DNA of 64,000 bases, taken from Alopecurus myosuroides (taxonomy: Eukaryota > Streptophyta > Magnoliopsida > Poales > Poaceae). This document shows positions 1-11,139 of this stretch, in pieces (position 1 is the first letter of the stretch; each line of letters opens with the position of its first letter). The position numbers and the translations under genes are program-made. Below the pieces are notes generated by a model. It did no database searches. It was not told where the DNA came from and was given only the letters and a program-made list of their open reading frames with translations. The stretch is from NCBI GenBank assembly GCA_028641055.1, contig CM054058.1, positions 89,291,927 through 89,355,926 of the forward strand. Direction: 5' to 3'.

Positions 1-1261
1 CAATTATTGTGCTTGATGGGACATAACGGGCTAGTGGGCCCAGGCCGTAAAAACTGGGCGCGTGGCCTGTCAGATCCCGGGCACCGAGGCGTCGGGGTCG
101 TGGATGCGTGACACGTGCCCAGTCGCAGTGCGGAAAGCCGGATTGTGCTCTGCCACGCAGAGACTCTGATGGGAAATTTCACCAAGTCATCTTACTCGGC
201 TACAGAGAAGAGAATTGGTCCTATTCGGAAGAGAAAAGACTCAAGACAATATCAAGGGCTACTCGGAGGTTCTACTCGGCATCTTAAGGTTCAATGGCAA
301 TATTGACAAGATTGGTTTTAAGCTGGCAGAGCCCAGTGAACAAGTTCGCAGGACTCTACCAGCTTCGGGGACTGCTGTCGGGGGGTTACCCCCGAATAGG
401 GTGAAGGAAAGTACTAAAGGCAAGAGCAGAAGGGATGCTTGGCCGAGTAGCCGGCTACCCGGTACTTGCTACCCGGTCGACTGCTACTCGGTCCTGCACA
501 TAGATGGCCAGAAGGGCGAATCAAGGAAGTTATGTTCCTCCGAGTAGAAGAGTTGGCCCGAGTAGAAATGGCGGGATCCTACTTGGGCCAGAAGTCAAAG
601 GAGCCGTTCTGACACCGGATCCCGCGTATCCCGGGTCCGTACTTTGGCAATGTTCACGGCACTGTTCATCTGAGGACGGCGTGCCTGACAGCGACAGTGT
701 GTCAGCAGGGCGTCGCAGGATAGGGGGGACCTACTCTGTGTTCGTGGCAGTGATAACAGATCGGTTACTTGGTTTTGCCCAACGACTTTCCGCACCGGAC
801 AAACTTAGAAGCCAAAGCTGTCAGCGGGAACTCGGAAGAAGGACGGTGTGCACACTATGTCGACATCTGTTTGTATTTGGCTGTATCCGGCTGGGCACCG
901 AGTATATAAGGTGCCCTGCCCCCTCCTGCGCGAGGGATGCTGCTGACGCTGACCTAGATCCAGGAACCGGTTCACATTCTTGACCTAGTTCTTCACATAG
1001 AGAGAAGAGTGGCTACTCGGTAGCAAGAACACTTGTACTGTGGCTACTCGGTGAAACACTAATATACAGAGAGAAAGGCAGGAGTAGGGGTTTTACCTCC
1101 TCACGAGGGCCCTGAACCTGGGTAGATCGTGTTGTCTGCAGTGCTTATTCCATACTTCACGCGGCTACTCGTCGCGTGATCCCTCCCCGAGCGCCTCCAG
1201 CGTCCTTCGTCCCCACAACTTTAGCCATCCTATGGCATCTGCCGTGACACCACCACGACAG
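1..1261 (+). mobile_element. Gypsy LTR fragment (Tat/Retand-like), 3' part
   Basis: No coding sequence is supported here. The stretch reads as the U3-R-U5 part of a gypsy-type LTR on the plus strand. It has a TATA box near 902-908, a transcribed leader, the wording typical of grass gypsy LTR ends around 1080-1140 (tacctcctcacgagggccc), and a terminal ...CCACGACA at about 1261 where an LTR would end in CA. The gypsy remnants at 9683-10046 and 29550-29909 have the same style of LTR end but are not the same copy. The left edge is cut by the window. No primer-binding site follows; the copia block starts immediately, so the internal part has been lost. Assignment to the Tat lineage is inference. 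Confidence 0.6.
895..912 (+). promoter_or_regulatory. TATA box of the gypsy LTR
   Basis: The sequence gagtatataaggtgccc places a TATA box about 350 bp before the apparent LTR end. That is the expected geometry for the R/U5 start of a plus-strand LTR. Confidence 0.5.
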
Positions 1262-2302
1262 TCCAGCATGGTAGACCGGAATCTCTGGACTGACACCAGA
1301 TTCACCAGTCCGGGAGACCGTATTCTCCGGATTGTCCTTAGATCTGAAATGTGGATTCAACGAAACTTGCACCAAGTCGTTTCTAGATGATTTCTATAGA
1401 GGGCAAAACAGCCTAGGGTGGTTCTAAAGCACTAAGAAAGTACCAACTCTCCCAAAAACATACATCTAGAGCAAAACCTAGATGAACACAAAGAAAAAGA
1501 GGGGGGAGGCGATACCCTTACCACCCTGGTCGGCCATGGAGGATCCCAAGGAGGGGGAACATGAGGGGATTCGAGGGAGGCCCTTGGCGGTGGATTTCGG
1601 CGGCGAGGACCGGCCGGATAGGTTCTTGGAGGCGGCGGAGGCGCAGAGGGAAGATTGGAGAGAGGGGTGGTTGGTAGGGAATGAGAAACCCTACCACCCC
1701 GCTCCCCCTTTTTATTCTGCGAAACCGCCAGACCAGAGTATCCATACTAAACACCAGAGTCTCTGGACAGACCGTAATATCCGGTGTGAAAGACCAGAGT
1801 CTCCGGACCCACACTCCAAAAGTTCTCACAAAAAATAATTGACATGCATGTGGTTTTGGAACTTGTATTTTGGGAATATTTTGGATTGGCATTAGAAAAA
1901 CCAACAGGGATGGTACGTTATGCTCAAACATTTCAAGAACAAACGTTTAAACGACAAAATTTGAGTATGTTTTCCAAAGAGACAAGCAAAAACTCAAAAA
2001 GTCAAATAAGAAGCAAATAAGAGCCAAATAAGAACCAACTCTTCAAAAGAAGAGGTTGGTGGCCTAAGCCACCATGTGAGAGATCATGGTATGTCACTAC
2101 AAATATATATCATGGGTGCATTGCCAATTCTCGAAATGGAAGCTCACAATTCAACATTAGAAAAAGAGAGATAACAATGGATTTTTGATTTGGGCATAAA
2201 GGGGGGAGGGAGAACCCAATGTTTTAGGATAGAAATCCCCCTATGTCCATGCCTACACCTAAATCTAAAGACGTCTCAACTATAGGGGTGTGTTCAAGAT
2301 CT
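1262..2302 (-). other. 3' module of copia copy 1 (not a copy of its 5' LTR)
   Basis: After the pol stop at 2303 the minus strand runs through AT-rich sequence with two small hairpins (about 2036-2085), then a cluster of CCGGAGACTCCGG-like motifs (1730-1810), a weak TATA-like string (about 1715-1725, minus gcagaataaaaaggggg) and a GC-rich leader with an ATG near 1537, then a second motif cluster (1272-1345). The architecture resembles an LTR: motif array, TATA, leader. The sequence does not match the 5' LTR at 8271-9682. The same module is at 21382-22423. The short reading frame opening MADQGGKG is open for only about 23 codons in copy 2, so I do not call a gene. Confidence 0.5.
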
Positions 2303-4390
2303 TCAAATCAAACTCCTAGAATCAATGATATTTAGCTCATTCCTCAAGAACATGAATCTTGCATCATCAAGTGGCTTAGTGAAGATGTCCGCTATATTAT
2401 CCTTGGTGGGGACATATGCTAGCTCAATATTACCTATTGCCAAATGATCCCAGAGGAAATGATGATGAATCTCAATATGCTTCGTCCTTGTGTGTTGAAC
2501 GGGGTTGTAGGCAATCTTGATTGAACTTTCATTGTCTCACTTGAGAGGCACCTTATCCAAGTGAGCATCATATTCTTTGAGGGTTTTCCTCATCCATAGA
2601 AATTGGGTGCAAGCATTAGCGGCCGCCACATACTCGGCTTCGGCAGTGGAGAGAGATATACAATTTTGCTTCTTGGAAGACCAACTCACCAAGGACCTGC
2701 CCAAGAAACTGGCAATCCCAGAAAGTAGACTTCCTATCATCTTGATCACCGGCCCAATCCGAGTCCGTGTAGCCCTTGAGAGAAAATTGTGCCCCCTTTG
2801 GGTTCCACAAACAAACCTTGAGGTATGAAACAAATACCGAAAGATCCTATGGACCGCCACCAAGTAGCTTTCTTTAGGAGCCGATTTATACCTTGCACAC
2901 ACACCTACACTCAAAACGATATCGGGCTTAGATGGACAATGGTAAAGCAAAGAACCAATCATAGAATGATACAAATTTTGGTCCACGTCTTTACCATCCG
3001 GATAGCGCTTGAGGTGGCATTTTACTTTCATAGGAGATGGCTTCTCTTTTGCACCTTGGAAATTAAACCTCTTGAGCATGTCTTGGTTATACTTGGCTTG
3101 AGAATTGTAGGTCCCACGAGCCAAGTGCTTGATCTCAACGACAAGGAAGAATTTAAGCTCTCCCATCATGGACATCTCAAACCTGTCAGTCATATGATTT
3201 GAGAACTCGTTATTAAAAGCTTGGTTAGTTGATCCAAAGATAATATCGTCCACATAGAGTTGGCAAATGAAAATCTCTCCCTTTACCATCTTTGTGAAAA
3301 GGGTGGGGTCGATCTTCCCAACTTCAAAACCATGGTCATCCAACAACTCTCTGAGGTGCTCATACCACGCACGTGGTGCTTGTTTAAGTGCATAGAGCGC
3401 CTTATCGAGCTTATAGACATGGTTAGGGAAGTTGAGGTTCTCGAACCCCCGAGGTTTCTTGACATATACCTCATCTTGGAGTGTACCATTTAAGAAAGCA
3501 CTTTTGACACCCATTTGTTTCAATTTGAAATTATGTAAAGATGCATATGCAAGAAGGATACGGATGGACTCAAGGCGAGCCACGGTAGCATAAGTTTCAT
3601 CAAAGTCAATGCCTTCCACTTGAGTGTATCCTTGAGACACAAATCTTTCCTTTTTCCTCATGAAAATACCATGCTCGTCTTGCTTATTCTTGAATATCCA
3701 CTTAGCGCCAATAACATTGTGGCAATCTTTGGGATTCTCAACTAGGCTCCAAACCTTGTTGCGCTCTAAGTTATTGAGCTCATCATGCATAGCTTCAACC
3801 CAATCGGAGTCCTCAAGAGCTTCAAACACTTTCTTCGGTTCCACCATAAATATGTGAGCTTGATGCTCACTAAAGTTAGACAATTGCTTTCTTGTGGATC
3901 TTCTAGCTTGAAAATCTTCCCATACTTCGTTGTCGGATGCATCAATACGCTTCAAAGCTCTTCTAATCCTTCTAGCACGACGGGCTTCGATCTCCTCATT
4001 ATTGCGAGGAGGAATCACTTGATCATCTAGATCATTTGTGTCCCCGTCTTGACCAAATTGTTGGCCTTGATCATGATCATGATCATGATCATCATCATCA
4101 TCAATATCCACACTAGCTTCAACTTGAAGTGAGGAGGATGAAGAAGACTGATCTTGGCCTTGACCTTGACTAGCTTGAATGATAAGAGTGGTTGCATCTT
4201 GCATAGTAACTTGGTCAATAAGAGGAGGGTCTTGAACATGTTCTCGGGTAGGTGCATCACTTGGCTCCTTGGATTTTTATTCTATTGTAGATGAGGGCTC
4301 CACTTGAGTAGAGCATAGTTCTTATCAAGTTGCCATAAGGTGTCCCTCAATGGGGCGAAAACATGCCACACTCATCCTTCCTATGGCTTC
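2303..4390 (-). pseudogene. Copia reverse transcriptase and RNase H, copy 1
   Basis: The minus strand encodes a copia RT with its N-terminal block (GAKWIFKNKQDEHG), the QGYTQVEGIDFDETY block, the KSAFLNG block and the catalytic YVDDIIFGS (about 3268-3240), followed by RNase H ending in SLSTAEAEYVAA (about 2660-2625). The product would copy element RNA into DNA and degrade the RNA strand inside virus-like particles. It is broken: the frame open from 4204 stops at 2537-2539, where copy 2 reads on to the natural stop at 22424; frame changes lie further upstream. An acidic Asp/His tract near 4070-4110 comes from a gatcat microsatellite. Part of copia copy 1. Confidence 0.85.
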
Positions 4391-4453
4391 TTGAGGCATT
4401 TCAACATCTAAATTAGAAACATGAAATTGCGCCACTTGGGAGCCATCATTTTC

Positions 4454-5733
4454 CTAGAAAGCCACACTACAAGATTCTATTATAATCCACGAGGCTTTGT
4501 CAAAGACTCTATAAGTGTGGAATTCGGCACCGTAACCAACAAATATACCCTCAATAATTTTAGATTGAAATTTACACATCCAAAAACCCTTGATCAAATA
4601 GAAGCACTTACAACCGAACACACGGAAGTAGAAGACGTTGGGTTTGTTGCCGGTGAGGATCTCATATGGATTCTTTTCAAGCCCTTGCGGATGTAGAGGC
4701 GGTTGGAGGAGTGGAATGTGGTGGATATGGCCTCGGCCTACAGATATTGGGGAGATGAATACTCCGCCAACATGGTCCTTGACATCCAAGAGAGTTTGAT
4801 TCGTCCTTTCGGCTACACGATTTGGTTGAGGTGTGAAAGTGGCGGAATATTGATGGCGAATACCCTCATCACTAAGGAATTCATTCAAAGTGTAGTTCTT
4901 GAACTTGGACCCATTATCACTCCTAATAGCCATGATTTGGACATTGTGTTTACGTTGCACTTGATTGGAGAAGTGGATGATGGTTTGTTGGGTCTCACTC
5001 TTCATCTTAAAGAAATAAACCCAAGTTTATCTTGAATAGTCATCGACAATCACCAGGCAATACTTCTTTCCACCAAGACTTGCCTCAGGCATGGCACCAA
5101 AGAGATTAACATGGAGAAGCTCCAAGATCCTCTTTGATGAGATAATAGTCTTGGCCTTATGGGGGGCATCATGCATCTTTCCTTCAACAGACGACCTACA
5201 AACGTGATCCTTTGAAAAGGAAATATTTTATTTTAGTCCGAGGATAAGGACACCTTCGTGAAGACTTTGCAAATTTCTCATGGTGACATGGGATAAGCGG
5301 AGGTGCCACAACCACCCCACGTCCGCCTTTCCGAAAATACACATCGCTTGAGAGTTGGCGAACTTCGAAAAGTCTACCACAAACAAATCATTTTCAACAT
5401 GTCCCACGTGTGCGAAGTCAAGAGTCTTGGTCCTCAAAATGACCACATTATTTTCATAAAAGAAGACGAAGAAACCCATCTTCCCAAGAGATAAACTAAA
5501 AGTAAATTGAATCCAAGGGATTCTAAAAGCATGACGTCCACGATAGTGACATCAGGAGAAATCACAACCTTGCCGAAACCCGATACCTTAGACTTGGACT
5601 TGTCTGGATAAGTGACGGACGCATAATTTGTATTTTGGCGCAAGTCCGTCATAGGTTCTTTGCGTCTAGTCAAATGAATAGTGCATCCAATATCAATTAT
5701 CCATTTGGACCCACCAGAAGCATAGTCCTGCAA
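4454..5733 (-). pseudogene. Copia protease and integrase, copy 1
   Basis: The N-terminal piece (5733-5434) has the copia protease block WIIDIGCTIHLT, where the usual Asp-Ser-Gly reads Asp-Ile-Gly. It is followed by the GAG-pre-integrase block GWLWHLRLSH (5479-5228), which supplies the zinc-binding His/Cys region. The integrase core is at 5005-4454, with IRSDNGSKF carrying one catalytic Asp and the block NRVAERTNQTLLD carrying the catalytic Glu. Several stops and frame shifts separate the pieces. Protease would cleave Gag-Pol; integrase would insert the cDNA. A stretch of about 110 bp at roughly 5680-5805 is absent from copy 2. Confidence 0.75.
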
Positions 5734-5848
5734 GATATCATTGACTATAGCTAGGACCCGGGGAGGGTCCCTTCAAGTTAGCAACAAGGGTCTTTGGAAC
5801 CCAAATAGTATAGTCAATGAAACCCTCAACATGACCAACATATTTAGC

Positions 5849-8216
5849 TCACACGGGGTTTCTACGAGTAGTGTCGTCCCTAATGACAATACCACTCGAA
5901 GCAACACTCTTCTTTTCTTGTGCGGGCTTGGCCTTGTTCTTTCTCTCCTTCTTCTTGCTCTTATTCTTGGCAACATAGCCAAGAACTTTCTTGCCAACTT
6001 TTTTCCTAGGAGCACTCCCTTGTGGTCTAGAAGCAACCACTTGTGGGCTAGAGGCCACAACCTTCTCAACTTGAGAACTCTTTCCCTTGAGTCTTGCTAG
6101 CTCATCCTTCAACCTAGAATTTTCTTCAATAACATTTGCATGATCGCGAGAAGAAGTAGATGGTAGAGGTACTAGGGGTGTTGAATTAATTAAGTTGAGT
6201 TTGAAGTTGTTCATGCAACTCTCTAAGGGTAGAGTGTTTACTATCTAAGGCCTTGTGAGACTTGTTGAGGGTCTCAAACTCCTCGGTTAGTTTAGTATGA
6301 CCAACCCCAAACTCAACCTTATCCTTTTTATCCTTTTTTATATTTAGAAATAGAAAGGTCACATTCTTTAGTGATATTAGCAACAAGTTCATTATGTGAC
6401 TTTCAATAGATTCTAGTTTCTCTTCAAGAGAAACTCGACCCTCATGCTCTTCCTCAAGGGTCATAGAGAGAGATGCATTTTCATCTGCATCTCTTCTTTC
6501 AGTCTCACCTTTCTTCTCAAGAGCTTCATGGGCCTCTCCCAATTTTCTCATGAGGAGCTCAAAGTACTTCTAGGTATCACCTTGCATGTTAGTCATAAAT
6601 AGTTCCAAAGAGGAAATTTCATCTTCTATACTATGACTAGCAACTCTATTCACGTCATTAGTAGTCTTAGGAAGGATAGAAGATGCTACCTCTGAGGCCT
6701 TAGCCATGAAGCAATTGGCATTGGGTTTAGGAATATTCTCATTGGGAGATTCATAGAGTTATGAAGATTATGGAGTTGTGGAAATAGCAAGAGCGGCCAC
6801 TTCACTTGTGGGTTCTTCTTCTTCATCACTTTCAGAATCATACTCCTCTTGAGTCACTAGCAAATACTTGGTGGGAGACTTCTTGTTGAAGGGTTTCCTC
6901 TTGAAATGAGGCTTCTTGTACTCAACCTTGGACTTGTCCTTGCGAATGAGTTTGCCACCATGATGTTCCCTCTTCTCAAAGGGGCACTACGCAATGAAAT
7001 GATTATTGTCTTCACAATTGAAACAAGACCTCACTCTTTGAGTCCCTTCATTGGCATAGCGATACTTGGTCTTTCCCTCAACATATGCCTTGGCCTCGGA
7101 TGGATTCTTCCAAAACTTTTCATGGTAAGAGCAATGACATCTTTGAGCACAAGGTCATATTTTTTATCCTTCAACGGCCAAGTCCTCAAAGCAAGCTTAT
7201 TGACAATCAATCTCCCTTGACACTACATTGGCCTTCAATGCAACCGATGCTCCTTTGTGCATTCCTAGGGATCTAGAACGGTTGACAAGAGCATTTTTGG
7301 TTTGCACTTGATAGGAGCACATTTCTTGCATCACTTGGGTTGAGGTCAAGGAGGCAAAGTCATGTCTTCCTTGAATGCTCTTCAAGGCCGTGGGCTCAAA
7401 AGGCATAAGAGAAATTATGTACTTCCTATTGATCCATGCATCATCAATATACTTGGCACCAACATTGTTGAATGTGGTGGCAAGAGTCTTGAGCCTTCGG
7501 TACATGTCTTCATAGTTCTCACCATCATGCATATAGAATCCTTCGGCCTCATTGCTCAAGTCATCATACCTATTCCTTTGCATACTTTCATTTCCCACAA
7601 ACATGACGACAAGAGTGTCCCATGTTTGCTTGGCAGTGGAATATTGTTGAAGATGAGGCATGTGGTTTGGACCCACGACTTGTTGAATAAAGGACAAGGA
7701 GGTGTAGTTGAGTTGACAATCTACGGATTCTCTTCTTGTCAAGTTCTTGGGGTCATGTGGCTTGTATCCATCTCGAGTGACCCTCCAAAGTTCAATACGA
7801 GAAGAGTTAAAGTGATTTTCCATGTAATATTGCCACTCACCAAAAGAATGTGGATCAATTTTAGGAGGTTCTTCTCTAAGAATTATATGAGGGTGTGGGA
7901 CGGGAGGATTGGGAGAATAGAGTCCTTCTAAAAAGTGGTATCCTCCCTTTTCTTCCGTACCCTTATCAGTGGAGTTCTTAGCGGAAGCATCTTTAAGTGT
8001 AACACCATTTGTCCCATTCTTGGCACCCTCCGGATATTAATCCGAAGGAGATGAAGTGAAGGTCTCCGGTTCCTTGGCTTTCATGAATTGCAACATGAGT
8101 GTTCCCAACTCATCTTTTTTGCTCTCCATGGATAAGGACAAGGAATTTTTTAACTCCTTGAGATCATCCATAGAGACATGCACCATGGAACCGACGACAT
8201 CCGGATCATCGGCCAT
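5849..8216 (-). pseudogene. Copia Gag, copy 1
   Basis: The start is the ATG at 8216, in the same context as the intact start of copy 2 (28129), 46 bp inside the primer site. The UBN2/retrotransposon Gag region is clear at 7823-7197 (WRVTRDGYKPHDP, YEDMYRRLKTLATTF, RKYIISLMPFEP). A coiled-coil-rich segment rich in Glu, Lys and Leu follows at 6551-5849. The frame is interrupted by a stop near 8038, by loss of the zinc-knuckle region near 7190-6900, and by further frame changes. Gag would form the particle shell and bind element RNA. Decayed relative of the 339-residue open frame at 27110-28129. Confidence 0.75.
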
Positions 8217-8255
8217 ACTAAACTCTTAGGCGGTTAAGACCGATAAAAGAGCCGA

Positions 8256-8268
8256 GCTTCTGATACCA
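8256..8268 (-). promoter_or_regulatory. Primer-binding site, copia copy 1
   Basis: On the minus strand, two bases after the LTR end, the sequence reads tggtatcagaagc. This is the initiator tRNA-Met complement tggtatcagagcc with changes at its distal end. Confidence 0.75.
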
Positions 8269-8270
8269 AT

Positions 8271-9682
8271 TGAACGGATAGTATTGGCACCTAGAGGGGG
8301 GTGAATAGGTGCTACTACCAATTTTAATTTTTCTTCAAGATTAGGTTTGACACAAAGGTAAATTCTCTAGATACTGCAACTAAGGTGAATTTATCTATAT
8401 GACAATAACAACAATAAATACAATAAAGTAAGGTAAAGGAAACAAAACGAGATAACCGAAGTTGGAAGCACGCAGAGAAACGATGTATTCCCGAGTTCCT
8501 CCTTGTTAAGGGAGTACGTCTTGTTTGAGGGATGTGAGTTTCTTCACGAAGGCCTACGTAACGCCACAAAGGCCTCACCCTATTCTCCGAGGAACCCCTC
8601 CACAAAGGCCTAGTTCACCTTCCACTATTGATCCCTTTTGAGGCGGGAATCGAGTCCTTTACAAACAAGTTTGGGGAACACACCCACAACAAAATTGGGG
8701 GCTCCCAAGAATCACAAGAATCAACAAGAAAGATAAGATGTCTAGGTTCTCCACAAGAGGAAACCCTAGACTAGTTCCCCTCAAGAAAATGAGTGGGGAA
8801 ATGAAATCTGGTTGGTGAAGACGTAGATCGGGTCATTCTCCTTCAATCCTCCGAAGATCAACACTTTTGGGTGGAGGTATTGGGAGATCTAGCAAGGTGG
8901 GTGAGCTCTAGCAATAGTGAGATCTAGCAAGGTGGGGGAGAGGGGGTATTTATACCCCTTATAACTTTTAGAGCCGTTGGAGGCTTATGTGCCAAAGTCA
9001 CACCAGAGACTCCGGTGTAAAGTCCGGAGACTCCGGTCTGAGAAATGGGCCAGTCTTCATACCGGAGACTCCAGACAGAATCTGGTCTGTCTCCGGTGTG
9101 GTTCCAGTGGGTGACACCACACCTCCAGCACTGCTATCTTCTCGATAATCCACTAGTCCGGATACTCCGGTGCTCCTCACCGGAGAGTCCGGTGTAAACT
9201 TTCTTGTGTATTCACTTCTTCATGCAAACACTATCTCTGGTTCAATGAGAAGCCCTTGTGCATGTAGGTTCGGAGATTCCGGTGTATCTCCGGGAAGTCT
9301 CTGGACTGTGTCCAGCGAGTGACACCAAGAGTGTAGCATGGTTCCTTCTCAGCAAAACATGCCCACACCAGAGACTCTGGTGTATCTCCGGTAAGTCTCC
9401 GGAGTGAGGACAGCGGGTGATACCAGGCTCACATCACGGATTTATTCCACGAGAAGTCTTCATAACGGAGAAATACCCCATTTGATCTTTTTCCACGAGA
9501 AGACTCCGGCCTGGAATGGAATTCTAGTAGAAGTACCACATTTGATCTTTTCCCTTTTTGATACTCATTACTACCATACCAAATATGATTACTAGACCCT
9601 CAAAAACATCAACACACTTGAGGATACGTGTGTTGTTAACAAACATCCAAAACAAGATGATTTAAGTGTGTTTGCACTTTCA
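8271..9682 (-). mobile_element. 5' LTR of copia copy 1
   Basis: The LTR is ~1412 bp. In element orientation it opens TGAAAGTGC (at 9682) and closes ...ATCCGTTCA (at 8271), so it has TG...CA ends and a short TGAA/TTCA inverted repeat. The U3 half (9682 to ~8960) holds at least eight CCGGAGACTCCGG-like motifs between 9000 and 9510. A TATA box follows at 8946-8956, then a 680-bp leader. The gypsy sequence starts directly at 9683. Confidence 0.8.
8944..8958 (-). promoter_or_regulatory. TATA box in the copia LTR, copy 1
   Basis: The minus strand reads ggggtataaatacccc, a strong TATA element just downstream of the motif array and followed by a CT-rich leader. It is conserved in copy 2 near 28880-28893. 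Confidence 0.65.
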
Positions 9683-10605
9683 CGGTCTTCTGATCCACAC
9701 ATGGACCGACCCCGAAGACTTGCCTTGCGAGTCAATAAGGAAATTAGGAAACCAACTGTGTAAGAATCTGAAGTAGTACACGAACTCCTGGGCCTCCTAT
9801 GTAAATGTCGGGAGGGGGTCATAGAGGTATTATCAAATCCATAGAGAGACGCCGAAACACCAATGTAACCGAGGTCTTACTCACCGGAATAAATAGGCAA
9901 GCAGGAAGTTTTACCTCCCTGAAGGGCCCGAAACCTAGGTGATTCGTGTCCCCGAGTCATGACAACCCTAGTAGTCCACCAACGCTCACCCCCTTACGAA
10001 ACCATATCCTAACAAGTATGGTATATGCCGTGGTACCCCCACAACATTTTGCGCCGTCTCTAGGAATCTAGGGCAGTGGATTTGTGCCTTATTCGACATT
10101 AACCACAAGTAACAACTCGGCGACCAGGATGGATCCAATCAAATCTAGATCCCTCTACTTCACCGAGCACTCACCGGTATTACGCATGGCTTTATACCCC
10201 ATTGACAGAAGCATTAACATGAGGTATGGTGATCTGAACTTCCGCCTTACTCGCGCGGGCGTTTTGCGCCTTAAAGATTTGGCACGCCCAGCCTCAAAGA
10301 TTTGCCTTATGTGGGGCAGCAGACAAGATAGTCAAGATTTTGGACGAAAGAGGAAGCGCAAGAGTCAATCCCTTGACGAAACAGAAGTCATAGATCAGGT
10401 AGATGTATGGTTTCCCGGAGGTCATGATAATGAATATCATAGAACGGCGGGTACCCAGAACCGCGCGGCCAAGAGAAGTCAAAAGCTAGCAAGTCAACAA
10501 GTCAACTTGGTTGATATTGCATCGCCCGCGACACCCGAGTACCTCAACTAGTCCTAGTCAAGTATATCATTTTTCGCGGGCTGACCACCCTCCTCGAGTC
10601 CCTTT

Positions 10606-11010
10606 ATAGGGCAAGTTTTGTCTGTTCTTGGTGCTCATATAGGAGGGTACAAGATGAACAAGGTATTCATGGATGGTGGAAGAAGGATCAATATTATCTT
10701 TGCAGAAACGACAGAAAAAATTGCAGATATCTACAAGGAAAATGGCCCCGTCAGAAAACTCATTCCACATTATCGTACCTGGAAAAGCGCTTCAACCGTT
10801 TGGGATGATTGTGCTAGAAGTCGTCTTCAGAAGACCCGCGCATTGCAGGATGGAGAAGCTAGACTTTGAAGCCGTCGACTGGCATTCGTAGTACAACGCA
10901 ATATTGGGAAGGTCAACTTTTCCATAATTCATGGCGGTCCCCCACTCCGCGTACCTGCTGGTCAAGACACCGGGACCTAAGGGGGGGGTCATAACTGTCC
11001 ATGAAAGCTA
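10606..11010 (+). pseudogene. Gypsy retropepsin-like protease region, copy 1
   Basis: The plus strand encodes VLGAHIGGYKMNKVFMDGG, then INIIFAETTEKI and, in a second frame, LEVVFRRPAHCRMEKLDFEAV. This is the protease-to-RT linker seen in grass Tat-lineage gypsy elements, in which MDGG(S/A) holds the catalytic Asp. A frame change near 10790 and stops break it. It would cleave the Gag-Pol precursor. The assignment rests on recognised wording of this lineage. Confidence 0.6.
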
Positions 11011-11139
11011 TAAACGCTCTGATGGTTTTGACGTCGAGTCAGCATAATCTCCTAGTCTTTCAGGATATAAAAAGAGCTAGCACACATCACGGCCACAACG
11101 GATCACTCGATCCTACCCCTGATAGAAAGGATTGCGCCC

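Larger units (their letters stand above)
1262..9682 (-). mobile_element. Ty1/copia element, SIRE/Maximus-like, copy 1 (decayed)
   Basis: On the minus strand the order is 5' LTR (9682 to 8271), a tRNA-iMet-type primer site (8268 to 8256), gag, protease, integrase, RT and RNase H, then a ~1 kb 3' module. This domain order is that of Ty1/copia. The LTR end wording (agaggggggtgaatagg), the TGAAAGTGC LTR start and the many CCGGAGACTCCGG motifs are characteristic of the SIRE/Opie/Maximus group in grasses. Coding regions carry stops and frame changes. No second copy of the 5' LTR is visible at the low-coordinate end. A close relative, sharing even its right flank, lies at 21382-29549. Confidence 0.85.

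Noticed and set aside
115..983. Chain of plus-strand ORFs in the first kilobase
   Set aside because: They lie in LTR sequence with a TATA box and repeated motifs, and have no protein domain.
1518..1931. Overlapping frames in the copia 3' module, including one opening MADQGGKG
   Set aside because: Frames differ between the two copies and contain early stops. The ATG follows a TATA-like site, but there is no sustained protein.
7362..7931. Plus-strand ORF of 189 codons inside copia gag (and 27275-27925 in copy 2)
   Set aside because: Antisense shadow of the Gag frame; its length follows from codon bias of the real gene.
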